64,000 nt of DNA from Axinella damicornis (lineage: Eukaryota; Porifera; Demospongiae; Axinellida; Axinellidae): assembly GCA_963931865.1 (NCBI GenBank), contig OZ007509.1, forward strand, positions 3,973,531 to 4,037,530, in the 5' to 3' direction. A program made the translations under genes and the position numbers. Shown here in pieces: positions 37,401 to 52,400 of this stretch. The notes below the pieces were generated by a model, which was given only the letters and a program-made list of their open reading frames with translations, ran no database searches and had not been told where the DNA came from. Within the stretch, counting starts at the first letter, position 1. Every line of letters begins with the position of its first letter.

Positions 37401-40400
37401 TCTTCCGCATCCATGAATTTTTGTCAACGCAAACCGAAGAACAGAAAGAATGGGGTAGGCCTGGGGGAACAAGGCTACAACTCCACGGCTACAAGTGCAA
37501 GGAAAGAGCCTTACGACAGTATTTTAGATCCTAGCCAATGGCGGCTTCCAAAATAGCCATGAACGCAGCATTCCATTGTCTATAACAATCTCCTAATGAA
37601 CAAGTGCATGGAATATTCTGGAATTTAATTTCGCCCACATTTCGTTTATTAGATTCCTATGGATTAGGATTAGAATGATGCAACGTACATCGCGCCTCGG
37701 CCTCAAAATGCCATTCATACAAAACAATTAGGAGGGCAGGGGGTACACACAATGAATAGCCCCTTACTGTAATTCATGCCACCAAACACACCACTTGTGC
37801 TGTCAAGTTGTTTGTTTACATCCTTAATCTTGCGCCCTCCTCCACATCCACTGAATCCAATTGGTTGATAAGGAGATGGAAAACATCGTATGATTTCTCA
37901 AATCAATAATTTGATACCAAACAGCAAAGGTAAATTAGTTACCCATTCCAGCACACACCGGAATGGCAACCATTAAGGTGGTGGGACAACCTTGCAAATA
38001 CAATGAGATTCATATAAAGTCTTACCACTTTGTGTAAACAACCGCTAGCCCTTGCACGAGACTAATTTATATACACTAGGGGAATGCAGGACATTGTGGG
38101 GCGAGCGTGAGCGAGTACATGCAGGTGCTGAATTTGCATGGAACAGTTGCATGACATTGTGCTGAATGTGCATGGAGCAGTTGCATGTGCATGTCATCAG
38201 AATGTGAGTCTGACGGGGAGCACAACACAACTTAACGACACAGATCACACCAGAAGTTATGACACTCGTGCATGGACTTCACAGCGTTGAAGCAGTCTGG
38301 CAGGTAGGTCCAGGAGCAGTCTCTGTCTCTGTTGTTGCCACCGAGGATGACTTCCTCGTTCTCTGCTGATGCCAGATCTGTCATGACTGGTCACAGTGAG
38401 TTTAGTGTTACCGTGTGCAGGGCAGTCAACTTCCCATCCTCTGAGCAGTTGCATGGCTTAGCATTTGAAAGGGACCGTCCGGCGAGTTATAGGGGATTGT
38501 GAGTTCAAGGAGGATCACCTCCCTTGGTCTCACTGAAGCGCTCTCCCCGTCTTCATGAAATGCTTTAGCCACTCACCGCCCACTATAGTCTCCATCCTTG
38601 CAAGGCCTTGTTGAGGTAGACTGTTCATAGTTCGCGTCTCAGTTGGACGATATCAACGCACGAGCAGGAAGTGAACTCAGTTTGGAAATAACGCATGACG
38701 CAAGAACACGCAAAATACGAGCAGGAAGTGATTTACGGCACGACGTACGATATATATATAGAAATATATATAGAAATATAGAAATAAAGAAAATTCACAT
38801 TGAACTCGTCTATGTGGGGCTCGCTCACGCTCGCCCCAACTAGCAGCATGATTAAGAATGGAAACTCCAACAGGAATCAAACTATCAGGAAATGATTAGG
38901 CACTCGTTGGAGTTTGTGACAATCTATTATTTTCGCTTGAGTTAAAAAATTTATACATAATCTTAATACCACACCTAAGAGTCCGCAGTCTATACGGAAA
39001 GCACTCCAGCATGTGTTGGTGCAAACAGAACAATTCAATATACCTCTCTTATGCAAGTCATGATTCTGAAGCTAGAGATTTCAAACCCAGACCCCCTAAA
39101 TGGTGCACTGCAGCACACTATTCAATTACCCCCCCCCCCCCCTTTTGATATTTTTTGAAATAAACCCTGCCATGCTTTTCTCACCCAACATGATCAATAC
39201 GGGCTTTGTTTTAAGGGCTTTGTTTTAAAGCTTTTAGAACGTCTTGAGTTTGGAGCCGTTTTTCCCCATCCTCCATCACAAGCCATAACAATCACTTTGT
39301 CATGCACATCATGTCCCTCTGTGGTAATATCAAGCCTAGGGTTGGCGTCACAACCTGTTCACATTTGCATGCCATGAGCACCTTACCTTCAGCCCTGCTA
39401 AAGTCTACACTAGCTACCTTGCAAATTCTTCAAGTGGCTTCGCTCGTTTTGCTCACTTTGGCTACTGCTCCCTAATAGTGTCCGTATGAGTTCAGCCCGT
39501 AACACTGCTCTCTGTGCAGACGATTGGCCCAAGATCTCACCTCCCTGAGTCCAGCTAATAACACAGCTCTCTGTGGAGACGTCTGGCCCGAGCTCTCACC
39601 TCCCTGAGTCCAGCTAGTAACACAGCTCTCTGTGCGGACGTCTGGCCCAAGATCTCACCTCCCTGAGTCCAGTTAGGAACACAGCTCTCTGTGCAGACGT
39701 CTGGCCCAAGATCTCACCTCCCTGAGTCCAGCTAGTAACAGAGCTCTCTGTGGAGACGTCTGGCCTGAGCTCTCACCTCCCTGAGTCCAGCTAGTAACAC
39801 AGCTCTCTGTGCAGACGTCTGGCCCAAGATCTCACCTTGCTGAGTCCAGTCCGTAACACTGCTCTCTGTGCAGACGTCTGGCCCAAGATCTCACCTCCCT
39901 GAGTCCAGCTAGTAACACAGCTCTCTGTGGAGACGTCTGGCCCAAGATCTCACCTCCCTGAGTCCAGCTAGTAACACAGCTCTCTGTGGAGACGTCTGGC
40001 CCAAGATCTCACCTCCCTGAGTCCAGCTAGTAACACAGCTCTCTGTGCAGACGTCTGGCCCAAGATCTCACCTTGCTGAGTCCAGTCCGTAACACTGCTC
40101 TCTGTGCAGACGTCTGGCCCAAGATCTCACCTCCCTGAGTCCAGCTAGTAACACAGCTCTCTGTGGAGACGTCTGGCCCAAGATCTCACCTCCCTGAGTC
40201 CAGCTAGTAACACAGCTCTCTGTGGAGACGTCTGGCCCAAGATCTCACCTCCCTGAGTCCAGCTAGTAACACAGCTCTCTGTGGAGACGTCTGGCCCAAG
40301 ATCTCACCTCCGTGACTCCAGCTAGTAGTGCAGCTCTCTGTGCGGACGTCCGGACTGAGTGCTCGCCTCCATGGTGTCATGGTATTCGCAATAGCGAGGC

Positions 40401-43400
40401 CCATGACAGTTCTCTCTTTAGAGGTCTCATGGACTTTCACCTCCCTCACTACATCTGATGTAGCTAATAGATCTGACAGCCTTGTGCAATAGCGTTACTG
40501 GCGAAGGAATTAGCACTCCATTGACCTTCGTACATACTTATTGTACAAAGTACAAAGGTCTCGCATCGTCACTACGGTCTAGTCCCGCCCCCCAAACATA
40601 TATCCCACTTCCGTTAGTCACACACACACACACACACACAAACAAACACAAACACAAACACACACACACACAAACACAAACAAACATGAGCAACCCATTA
40701 AAATCAAATCCATGTCTTTTGCGCAATAGTTTCCTATTTTTAAATATTCATGGTCGGTTGTATGACGCACCAACCAGTCACAGTGCACTTATGAAAAGAT
40801 ATTGAATGACAATTTTAATTGAATTAGCGTAAAGTGGGCAATCTTCCCAACTGTTGATGCAACTCAAGTCAACAAATATACTTAACACAACACAGTCTAC
40901 GTACCTTAGAGTCAAGATACACATGTAGTTACCCGGGGTTACAACCGCCATTCATCTGCACTACAATACTTCAGCAGTTTTCAAAGCTTGTATCGGATTG
41001 GTTTACATACATCACGTTACTAAGCATTACATCCTTACGGTAGGTTAGGGTGTGACATTAGTCACAATACTAGCCAATAACATTTAAGTTTTGAAAACTA
41101 TCAAGCACTGGATACAAGAGAAACTTCAGGTACAGTGGAACACCTCTTAAAGGACACCTTGGGACACCTTGCTAATCAGGACACCTGACCGAGTCCCAAG
41201 CTCATATAAACTAGAGGCAATTTTTTTTTTCCAAAATGAACTTAGTGATGGCCTGTCACATTTGGAATTATTCCACCTCTAGGAGAAATGAGACTCCCGT
41301 GTACTCTAAGGTACGTCTGCAAGTGTTTTTTGAACTGCTAGGCAGTGTCATTCTGTCTGCATGCTTGGTTTGGGGGGTAGTAGCTTCTTTGGCTGTTTTC
41401 CTGCTGGTGTATCAGTATGGTAAAATCCTTGGCCATCCCTAAATAGAGAACGCTACCGCGTTCTCTGATACAGCTCATTATTCTTCCTCTGAAATGAGGA
41501 CTGCTTGCTAACCAGCACATTTCACGGGGTCCCAAGGTGTCCGGGACAGAGCCATTCCACTGTATGATACAGTCGATTGCAGTTGCGTTTGAACATTGCG
41601 CATTGCGTGACCATGTGCGGCAAGAACTTTCTGTGGGGGGAGCTTCACGGAAATGGCACGGCCTTGAATACGCAAGAGTCTGGAAGCCATGCAGACACTT
41701 TGCGTGAGTGTCATATTTGCAGAACACAGTTTCCGTGATAATCCACGCAATATGCAGTGTTCAAACGCAACTGCAATCGACTGTACTATCACCAATTACC
41801 GTTGCAATTAGGTGACGCTTTCAACAACGATGTGGAAGGATATGAAGAGCAATGAGACCTTACAAAATCAATACAGAGCTGACAACAGGGACGCTTCTTT
41901 GATGCTGACCTGAACAGAGCCTTTTCAGCGCCCAGAATCTGCACTGTTGATGCCGGGTACTTTGCAAGGCTGGTCAGGCTGCCAGCGTGAGAGATCAGTC
42001 GAGCTCCAACCTGGTTAGAGAGAAATGCAAAGGTAGGAAGAGGCGGCAAATCACACTACGTTAATCAGACTGATTAGGCTGTGCAAGCTATGGACACTCC
42101 TCGATTTGGCATGGGAGAAGCAAACGCGTGGAGGTGGCCGGATAATCTTCAGATAGATATTTTTAGACGCGTGCTGCATTACATGTAATGGTGTACTCCC
42201 ACCCCTACTTGGTATCCATGGACACTATTTACATGTACTTAGCAAAGCAGTTAAGTGCAACGGCTGTTCCAAAAATATATTCATGAGGTGATTCAGTTAC
42301 ACCTGCACACATGTCCCTATCACAACTGAGGTCCCAGCGGTATTAACAGTGGACTTTGATACCACAGCACCCAACACTCAGGACACAGCTGCCCTTCTTC
42401 CTCCCCCTCCCCCTCCCCCCCCCTTCCTCCTCCACTGCTTAATTACACTGGCATGTTACCATGGTTACGGCAGTTACTGGAAACCACAAGTCTATTCATG
42501 ACTTGTGCTAAATACTATAGTCACGCACTATTAGGCGTGTTCGACTCTTGCCTCATCTAAGTAGGATCGAAAATGGTAGTTTCTGGAAGAAGACCAGCGC
42601 GGAGTGGAAAAAGCTATAATTCCAAATGAAGCACACTTCCTATTCGAGGAATCTCATTCTAAATTAAGTGCATCTCGTTATTAGGCTCATATTTCCTTCC
42701 TGTAGAGATATAACTAATAATGCGCGTCTATGCATGCAGTAGGGGAGAGTCTGGCACATGATCACACATGAGTGACATAGAGAGATAGCATGACACCATA
42801 GCCTCGTACCCAGGCCCCACGCCCCACACGGCCTGGGAACGAGGCTGATGACACCCCAGAGCTCAAAACAGCAAGAAGGTAACACATATCTGGCCACTGA
42901 GCGGAGGAGACCATCTTGTACACCTAGCATTGAAAGGGTAGTTGCTCGAGCAACACACAAACTGTCACATTGAAGTAACTATGGTAAAGACAGTTTTCTC
43001 CAAGCGCCTCGCCAAGACTTTGATATTGCCAAAGGTTCTTTGGATACCAGTGAGGCTATCCTTTGGATGCCCATATTTGGTCAGGCAAGGGAAGACCTTA
43101 AGATTTGCTAATGCGGCAGGGTCAGTATCAATTGCAAGAAAGATACTAACTCAGTTTGATTAGCCTCGTTCCCAGGCCCGCACCATTTTCGGGCACCGTT
43201 TCTTCGTGACAAAGAATGGTGCCCAAAAACAGTGCGGGCCAGGTAACAAGGTTACAGTTTGATCACGTCATTGTTCACAGAGGTCCGTCCAGTTCTTCTG
43301 CAAAAGGTGTGGAAGACAACCATGCAAATGATATCAAGAATAGGGAGAGAAGGGCAGGCCAGCTCTTGTTGCAAGTATGGATGCGCAGGAACGAGTGTTC

Positions 43401-46400
43401 AACGTATTCATAAATTCTTGCTGTCTCGGCTGTTTGCTGCTCCAGAACATCCAGGCTTGGTACATAGGTAGCACTTACAATGTACCATCAAATGTACCAT
43501 CAATGCCACATATTTGGTTTCCATTCACACAGGACTTGTAGATTACATTCACAACAAATTACAATTCCGAAATCACTTGCCTGCACTAATGTGGAAGTAA
43601 GTTCTCTCTATCAAATGATAAATGCTACTTATCATATAAATGCTAAAGCTCAGAACAGGCAAGATGAATGAAGGTATCAAGGAAGGAGAGGAAAGAGAGG
43701 AGGGAGAGGAAGGAGAGGAAAGAGAGGAGGGAGAGGAAGGAGAGGAAGGAGAGGAGGGAGAGGGAGAGGAAGGAGAGTAAGAGAGAGGAAGAGAGGAAGG
43801 AGAGGAGGGAGAGGAAGGAGAGGAGGGAGAGGAGGGCGAAGAGGGAGAGGAGGGAGAGGAGGGCAAAGAGGGAGAGGAGGGAGAGGAGGAAGAGGAAGGA
43901 GAGGAGGGCGAGGAGGGAGAGGAGGGAGAGGAGGGAGAGGAGAGGAGGAAGAGGAAGGAGAAGAGGGCGAGGAGGGAGAGGAGGGAGAGGAGGGAGAGGA
44001 GGGAGAGGAGAGGAGGAAGAGGAAGGAGAAGAGGGCGAGGAGGGAGAGGAGGGAGAGGAGGGAGAGGAGGGAGAGGAGGAAGAGGAAGGAGAGGAAGAGA
44101 GGAAGGAGAGGAGGGAGAGGAAGGAGAGGAAGGAGAGGAAGGAGAGGAAGGAGAGGAAGAAAGGAAGGAGACGAAGAGAAGGAGAGGAAGGAGAGGAAAG
44201 AGAGGAACGAGAGGAGGGAGTGGAGAGGAGGAAGGAGAGGAGGGAGAGGAAAGAGACGAAGGAGATGAGGGAGCAAAAGGAGATGAAGGAGAGGAGGGAG
44301 AGGAAAGAGAGGAAAGAGAGGAACGAGAGGAGGGAGTGGAGGTAGAAGAAGGAGAGGAAGGAGTGGAAGGAGAGAAGGAGGAAGGAGAGGAATGTAAATG
44401 GATCCTCTGCTGAGGGTTTGTCTGCTGAGACACTAAACTGGGTAGTGGAGGAGCAGGAATGCTTTGAAGAATTCTCAGCTCATCACCTGATCCAGATGGG
44501 TTACAACACAGTGACCTGATCGGATGGAGGGTGAAAGCAGAAGCAATGAGCCGGGCTCAGATACATAACCAAAGATAACTGCTTCATATCCAGTTTCTCT
44601 TTGATGACGTGACAGCACCTCAGATTACAAGAAAAGACAACCGATATGAAAACAGTCCAGATCGGAGAAGCCATCCCTACCGATCCTTTTCTGTTCACTC
44701 CTCAATACAACAATGCAGCAGGCGCAGTGGTACGTAAGTGCATCTCAGTTTAATCAGGGCCACAAGAATGACTACTCCATGTACTGCAGGACCTGTCAAC
44801 GACCTTCAGAGTACACAGCGCAGTCGGCAGGGTTTCAATTAAAACACAAACCAAACTACTCTAAATTGGAGCACCAAACTCCCGTCTGAACCCCGCTACT
44901 TAGCCTCGTTCCCAGGCCTCCATGCCCAGCTTTTGTCACTTGCAGTACGAAAAGCGGGGGGAAGGGCTGGTAGATCTCATCACGTGATACGTGCCACCAC
45001 TGACGTCACGGATTCCGTTAATACATATTCACAGAATTCAACTTGCTATTTCCCGTTCCAGAGACGCTACAGAGACCAGACAAACTCCTGAGGAGAGGCA
45101 GGTCCTACCTATACAACATACCTTGACAAAACTGCTGAGAGATGGCCGTAATACAATGGTTATAACTTGGAAGCGCTTTATACTGTTCACTCCATGCAGT
45201 GAGCCATCGCTCTGGAAAGTACAACATTTGCAGCTCAGCACTACAGTAACTTCAAAGGTAAGACTTCTAGCTTGATCTTGAAGAAGCTCGGTGTGGCTCT
45301 CTTCTGGCCATTGATCTGTCTTAGTTACTTCGTACATGATCACAGCTACTGGATACTTACTTGTCTTGAATGGATGACGGTCATGGCACATATCACGCAA
45401 CGAGATCTACCAGGCCTTCCCCCCGCTTTTCGTACTGCAAGCAACAAAAGCTGGATGTGGAGGCCTGGGAACGAGGCTACCTCTACTACTGTTGTGGTTA
45501 AGCAGCAGGTGCAGGTGTTAATTTAATGTAAGTGTGTTTATGACAACTTTAATTATCCAGACCACTATTAGGTTAAGATTCAAGAACAACTTCTGCATCC
45601 TAAACCTGGGACCATAACCAAATATGGTCTATTTCGCAGATGTAGTGGTGATAAACATGCACAAAGCTGTTGTTGTTACCGGAACTCAGAATGACCACAG
45701 CTTGTTGTTCAACACAGCAGTGGTTGATAGATGTGGGCATGTTTTTAAATGGGTTAAAGGTCTAGAATCGCTCTTCAACCTCTTGAAATACTAACCCACT
45801 GCTGCTTTAGTCTCCACATCAATTAGCAGCGCACTAGCATCTCTTCCGCACCCTTGTAACACCAATTGGTCACAAGTACCGAGAGGCCACAATTCCTGAC
45901 ATGCAACCATAATCCATGTAACTGTCAATCAAGAGTTCAGCGAACAAAAAAACAAACAAACATCAGGCGTACTGCAAACACTGTGTTTGCCACACAACAT
46001 CACTGTCATGGAGACTGGCCCACACTGTTGGTACTACGTCAAGACAATCCTGGTTCGAAATCGCCATTTCCTCCACCGCCGTGTTGCAGCCTTGATTCTC
46101 ACTTCATGTAGCAACACAACCAGCCAGCAAACAGAGCAAAACCAACCAGCACATGCACAGAGAGCAGCTAAGGAGTCAGGGGAAAAGACTGGTATCTGAC
46201 CTGCTAAAAAGGCTCACAGTACCTGCAGCAACTACGTGAATTACAGAGATTAGGCGACGAACGAACACAATAACTTCCGCTGAGTTTGATGAAGAGAAGT
46301 CACATGTCATTTGTACCCTCAGAACAATGAACTAACATGTGGAGTACGACTCATGTCGGAATGTTGATTACTTGATCACGCATTCCCAAGCTCTCTGTAT

Positions 46401-49400
46401 TTTTGGAGACGCTTCTTTGGTTGACAAAGGTACTAATTAGCTCTCAACTCATTTAGCAAGGAAACCCCATACCAGGAGGTAGTATGAACCAGTCGATATC
46501 CAAACCTTCCTCTAGTTCATCCAACACTGTAAGCAACTCAAACTCTGGAGGTGGGAGGGGCTATAGGTGGGAGGGGCTGACAATAAATGCATATTCACAT
46601 AGCATGATCATTATTTTACCTCAGAATTAAATTACTAGTTCACAGGTGCACTAATAATTCATGTCAGGCCTTCGTACCGGCCGCTGCACTGTACACATGC
46701 ACAAGCAACGACCTCCAGTGTGGACACTCACACTGTAGCTAAAGCGGGAGGGACAAAGCCTGGTTACCAACTTTTGACCTTTGATCACTTTGCAGCACCA
46801 AGAAAACAGAGGGGGTAACGACGGACTAAGACTTGTTCCAGCTAAGTCACTTATCACTCCCAATCCTTGATCACTTACGTAGCAGCATAAAGTAAACAGA
46901 AGGGGCTCCAGCTAACTCGCACATCATTCCGATGACTAAGTAGCAACAAGAAAACAGACGGGGCGACTGAAAGGGGAAGGACTAACTAAGCCTTGTTCTG
47001 GCTAACTCGCATATCGTCCCCAATCTCGTCCCCAATCTCGTCCCCAATCTTTGATTGCACATTAGCTACAGTTTAGCTTAGTACCACCGGTTCGCAGTCC
47101 AGCAGACAATCACCAGTGCCACAGGTCCACGCAGCCATGGATGAACGGTGATCAGTGCCTTGCAGCCAGACAGTGACTCCTCTTTCAACTCTGTTACACA
47201 GCTCAGGTCAGTACAATTACACTACGATCTACCTAGTCTCACGAGCCAACCTGCCTGTCACAAATACTCCAGTGCATAGGAGCAATGCAGCAACATTATT
47301 TAAGCGCTCATGTACAGAAGGGTGAAGCTGTCGCTCGGGCGGCTCAGCAATGTTCAGAGTGATACCATGGATAATCCTGTGGCCACTGACTGCGGACTTG
47401 GGTGCTGGTGACTGTCTGCTGGACTGTGGACCTGTGCTACTAAACTTTAGTTCACTGCACAATCAAATATACGGTGTCTAGGGTGCCTGGGCATGAACAA
47501 ACTCAGTCCATTTTCTGGTCTGTTTTCTGGTCCGTTCCGTGTTTTCGTCACGTTTTCCCTTCTAATGTGCCCTTTGTGGTTTGGTCTAAAAGCAAACTGT
47601 GCCCTTTGCCAGCCCTTTTGCACTTCGGTGACTTTTAGCAACCACTTGTTACACTCCTGGTATGGAAAAAAAATGCGCCGCGTAATGTAATGTAAATAAT
47701 CAACCTTTCACTACCTTGCGAATGAAGAATCTGACTACATCGTCGTGATCGCTATCATACATTTACCCAAGCATACAATTCTGACGCTTACATGCCAAAA
47801 CTCACCGTGCTGGCAAAGTTGTGAGTGCTGTAATAATTTCTGGTCTTCCGTTTGGCGTCCATTGCTAGCGATCGACTGAGTGTAGTTGCCATGTGGCATG
47901 TGCATTTATTGGAACGAACTGCAATAATTAGCTTGCGCTACGGTGAGTCGCATCCGGGGTTCGCTACCAGGAGTGCGGTTGCCCCTCGAATTACTTGGAA
48001 GGTAAAGCTTCACGGGGTTTCTGTACACTATGAATCTCATTATGCACCTCTCCTAAACAAATTTCTGGGAAAATCAGGCTTTTTTCTGGATATAGAATGT
48101 GAGGTTGCTGACTTGGCCACTTAAATAACATGATCAAACGTGCATAATTCTGTTGCTTCGGCAGTTCAGAGCGACCACAGCTTATAGATTTACGGCAGTG
48201 GTTCACTCACTAGATGTAGATGTGGGAATGTGGGCATGTTTTTTTAATGGCCAAAAGGTCTTGAACCTCTCTTCCACCACTTGAGCTACTGACTATAGCA
48301 TTCATTCATTAAGGTTATGGGATACTCGATTGAAGCCAATGCACAATGGTGAGAGGGTACCACGTCTACAAGGCTGATATCTGGGCCTCTGTAGTTGGCG
48401 AAGAATTTCAAAAAATGACAAATAGCCGCCCGGTTGGTGGCATACTCGCCGATCGTTGCTCAGTGAACTTGGCTTACTTTCATTTCCCATAGGCTCGTTA
48501 TCGTCGCAGGCTAGACGGGTCCACTGGAGTCTGGAAGGCCGTTCGAAGGCTAGAAATACTGTTATAAACGCCATCGCTTGCTCGCCGCTTCCACGTATTC
48601 GATTACCCGTTCAGAATTTGACGTTAAACTTTTGAGTGTTAAAATTTTCGCACGTTTTATTTTCTTATCTCGAGGCTTCATACGAAATATAGGAAAATTA
48701 GCACCGTATGAAAATTTCCCACTATACGGTACCGCTTCCCACTATACGCTCACGCTCTTTGTACAAGAGATTTTTGGTTACAAAAATTCAGCATGCACTT
48801 TCAATACATTTTGCACGGCGAGCGCACGAGTATCCCGTAACCTTAATTAGCTGCATACCAGCATCAAGGTGTTGCTCCTGCTTAAAACCACCTACATCAC
48901 CGCTCTTCATCACCACTCTTCATCACCACTCTTACATTCAGCTTCATCACTGCTCTATCCCAACTTGCATCACTGCTCTTAAAGTCACCTGCATCACTGC
49001 GCTGCTCTCAAAACCATCCTTCCTGTTTTTGTCTCGGCACCGAAGTGCCGACACACAGTGCTGGATGCGTAGGTACGTGGTACGTGGTACATACGTCGCT
49101 TTTCACAATGCGCCCACGCAAGTGCAGCAACCTGCTTAATAGGATGTCAAACCTATTTATAGCCTGCAAGTAGATCTCAAAAAGTGATTATGGGTTTTGC
49201 TTGGCTGCTCATGAATCCACTCACCAAGACTGCAGCTATATATGTAAATCAGGACAATGAATACTCACTCATCCATACACAGTGTGCTGCACTCAGCCAT
49301 CCCAAGTGCATACGAAATACACACTCAGCTCTAGCTAACTAGCTAGATAATTGGAATGCTGGCACTATACATTATTTATTCAACAACAACAATCATTTGA

Positions 49401-52400
49401 TCCTCAACCCAGTGCCAAAAAAACACACAACCATTACTGTCATGAAACACGAGACACTCTCATTGTCCTGATGCCATTAGCATAATGAGGGAAGAATTAG
49501 ATCCCATTTCAGAGCTGTTAACCCTTCACGTGAATACGGTAGTGGGAGTTAAGTTTGTTCATTATAACAATTAATTGTGTGATAACCAACAGCATGTGTG
49601 GGTTTGCCTCCAGGGAGTTAGAAAGCCGATTCAATTATCAGTACACGAAATGATTTTTAACAAGCATTATACACGTGGACATTCGCACTATCATAAGTTG
49701 AAGTGGCATCTCCCCGGACCAAGTTCCTCTTGCTGGCCTCTCAAGTTCCCCTTGCTGGCCTCTCGCCAGACCAATTTTCCCTCATTCCTGAACCAAGTTC
49801 CTCTGGTAGGCTTCTTGCCTTGCTGGCTGCTCACCAGACCAAGTTCCCCTTGTTAGCCTCATTCCTCGACCAAGTTCCCCTTGCTGGCTTCATCCCTGGA
49901 CCAAGTTCCCCTCATAAGTTCCCCTTGCTGGCCACTCACCAGACCAAGTTCCCTCATTCCCGGACCAATTTCCCCTTGCTGGCTTCACCAAGTTCCCCTC
50001 TTCCCGGACCAAGTTCCCATTGCTAGCCTCTCGTTGGACCAAGTTCCCTCATTCCTGGACCAAGTTCCCCTTGCTGGCCTGGCCTCTCGCTGGACAAAGT
50101 TTCCCTCATTCCTGGACCAAGCTCCCTTTGCTGGCCTCTCGCCGGACCAAGTACCCCTTGTTACCCTCTGGCCGCCAAGTTCCCTTTCTTAGCCTCATCC
50201 TCAGACTTAGTTCCCCTTGTGCTGACCTCACCCCGGACCAAGCTCCATTGCTAGCTTTGTCCCCAAACCAGTTCCAAACAGCAGGAAGAAAGATATCTCT
50301 TCAAAGAAGTTACCAAATTACCCAGCATCTTCCTTTTTTGCTGTCCTGAGTCCTGTGAGCCACTCAGTCAGAGACACCTAGTGACCACTAACATCACTTG
50401 CGTGACAGGCTCCCCTCCTCCTCCCACGGCCGCAGGGGGGGGGGGGGGGGGGGGGGGGAGATTGGAAAGGCCTCACTATGAATCTTAATTAGGAGTGCAT
50501 TCCTATCCAAACTGGCACTAATCAGTATAAACATCAAAGTGATGGTATGACTCAGCGAAGCGACACAAGGGCGCCTTAGGCAATTAAAGACAAGGCGTTC
50601 CCACGAATCTCAAATCCCGAATCAATTATTGTGTACGGTAGCAGTTACTCCCATGTACGTGATTCAGCACAACCCACGTGCTTGTCTTAGCGGGTCTTTG
50701 ACGCCTCTAATGATTCCTGCCAACGGCTACAAGGTACACAAATTCACATACATCACATCGCACATCTAAATTTTCTGAAAAAAAAAACCCCAACAAAAAA
50801 ACAATGTACTCATACAATAATTTGTATTCATCCGTGGTCAGTTCTACGATAAACATAACGAGCATGCCACAATGTCCCTAGTCAACACCTATGACAATAT
50901 TTAATGAGCCTCCATACTCGACTTACTTGTACTATATATGTGAGAGGCACGCACACATACAAGAAGTCTCCCGGTAAGATTTTTTTTTTTAACTTCGAAC
51001 CGTTACTGTACCAGAAACTGTTATTCACGGTGAGAGCAAGTGGCTCAGGAGGCCACTACACTAATTGGACCCCCACTCTCAGCTCACACACAGGTAACTT
51101 ATATTCATAATTCCACGAGTACTTCAAGTGACGTAAGCACAAAATTTCATTTTAGTGGCTACTGCAAACGGTAGGGCACTGAATAATGGTCTCAGGTTTT
51201 ACAATTGCTTCGTGGACACTTCGCGGATTCTGATCGCACCCACCAGCTCGTACTGACAGCTGGTCTCATCCAGGCTGCTGGTTTACCGATTAAAACACAC
51301 ACTATGTGATGAAACGAACAATGGTGGCAAAATGGAAACACAAAAGCACTCATCACTCCTCCACCAAGTGAGTTTCAGATACAACGGCAATCACAACAGT
51401 GTCGGGCCAAATCTTAGTGGGCACTGTACAGTCAGTGACAGTCGAAGCGAGCACTCGAGCAATGGAGAAAGCAAAAGCTCTCCTACTGTATGTACCTCCA
51501 CCGATAAGGTGACTTTCAGAACAATCAGTACACAAAAGCATCAGTGCCCGACAACAATCCCAAAAGCGTTAGTCCAAAACGTAGTGTGTCTCTCCACAGT
51601 ACTGTGATATTGCTTATTCATGCAGAACATCTTTTCCCCTTGTGTGATAACACTACTTCAAGATTCTTTAGTACAGTGGTCCTCTAGGAAATGGCTAGGT
51701 CACATGACTTGGCATCAGCAGTCAACTGTCCGGTTTTGTTCCTTTACAACTGACTTTCAGTTGCATCCAGCCCCACCCCTTCCTCAGTATAGGAAATCAA
51801 GGGATTTGGTCATTGCTATGACAACAGTGTATATTTGTGGTTTGCGCAGCTCCCAGTGGTGGCAAATTATACAACACATACTGTACAGAGATCGCTTACC
51901 TGGAATTCAGCTTATACAAACTGCTGGTGTGCATTAATCAGAATAGCAGCTATGAATACTGTACATATTTACTAGCGCAGGCATAATGAACACCTCCTTG
52001 AACTCCTGACTCTCTCCCCTACGCCTCGAATCGTGACCAAACAACCCAAACTTGTTTGTACTAGGCTGTTTGCTGTTTACTTGAACCCCACGTCTCCCAC
52101 CCATCAGAGGGGTAGGAGTAGGAGCACACCTTTGCAAAGTTCGCAGATTCATAGATTCAAAGAAAGCAGCTAGAACGAAATTCACTGATGGGCCTCAGTA
52201 GACTTCCATCCAAAGCGAGCTCGAACCTGCACGGTTATTTATAAAGGAGGCAGGCATAGAGACTGTAATCATATACTAGTGAAGTTCTGTGCATCTAAAA
52301 CTAGACGGAAACACCTGCAGAGGTCAAAGGTGACATTTCACCAACTGGTTTGAAAATCACTGCGCATTTTCACCAACATGCTGTTCGACGCTAATTACAA

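Larger units (their letters stand above)
34140..41909 (-). other. NOP56 intron 7: repeats, no supported nested gene
   Basis: This 7.8-kb intron holds a nested inverted-repeat element (35182-35622), two mutually inverted TAGCC-family copies (37018-37478), a transposon with GGGGCGAGCGTGAGCGAG ends (38074-38845), a 59-bp minisatellite and a CA-repeat element. Open frames inside it lack splice or family support. Confidence 0.6.

Noticed and set aside
14481..40350. Regularly spaced repeats that could suggest CRISPR arrays
   Set aside because: The repeats are directly tandem with no unique spacers, in a spliced animal genome. They are minisatellites.
43573..44433. 286- and 225-codon open frames on opposite strands
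   Set aside because: Both translate a pure purine/pyrimidine tract into Pro/Ser/Leu or Glu/Arg/Lys runs. There is no splice or family support.
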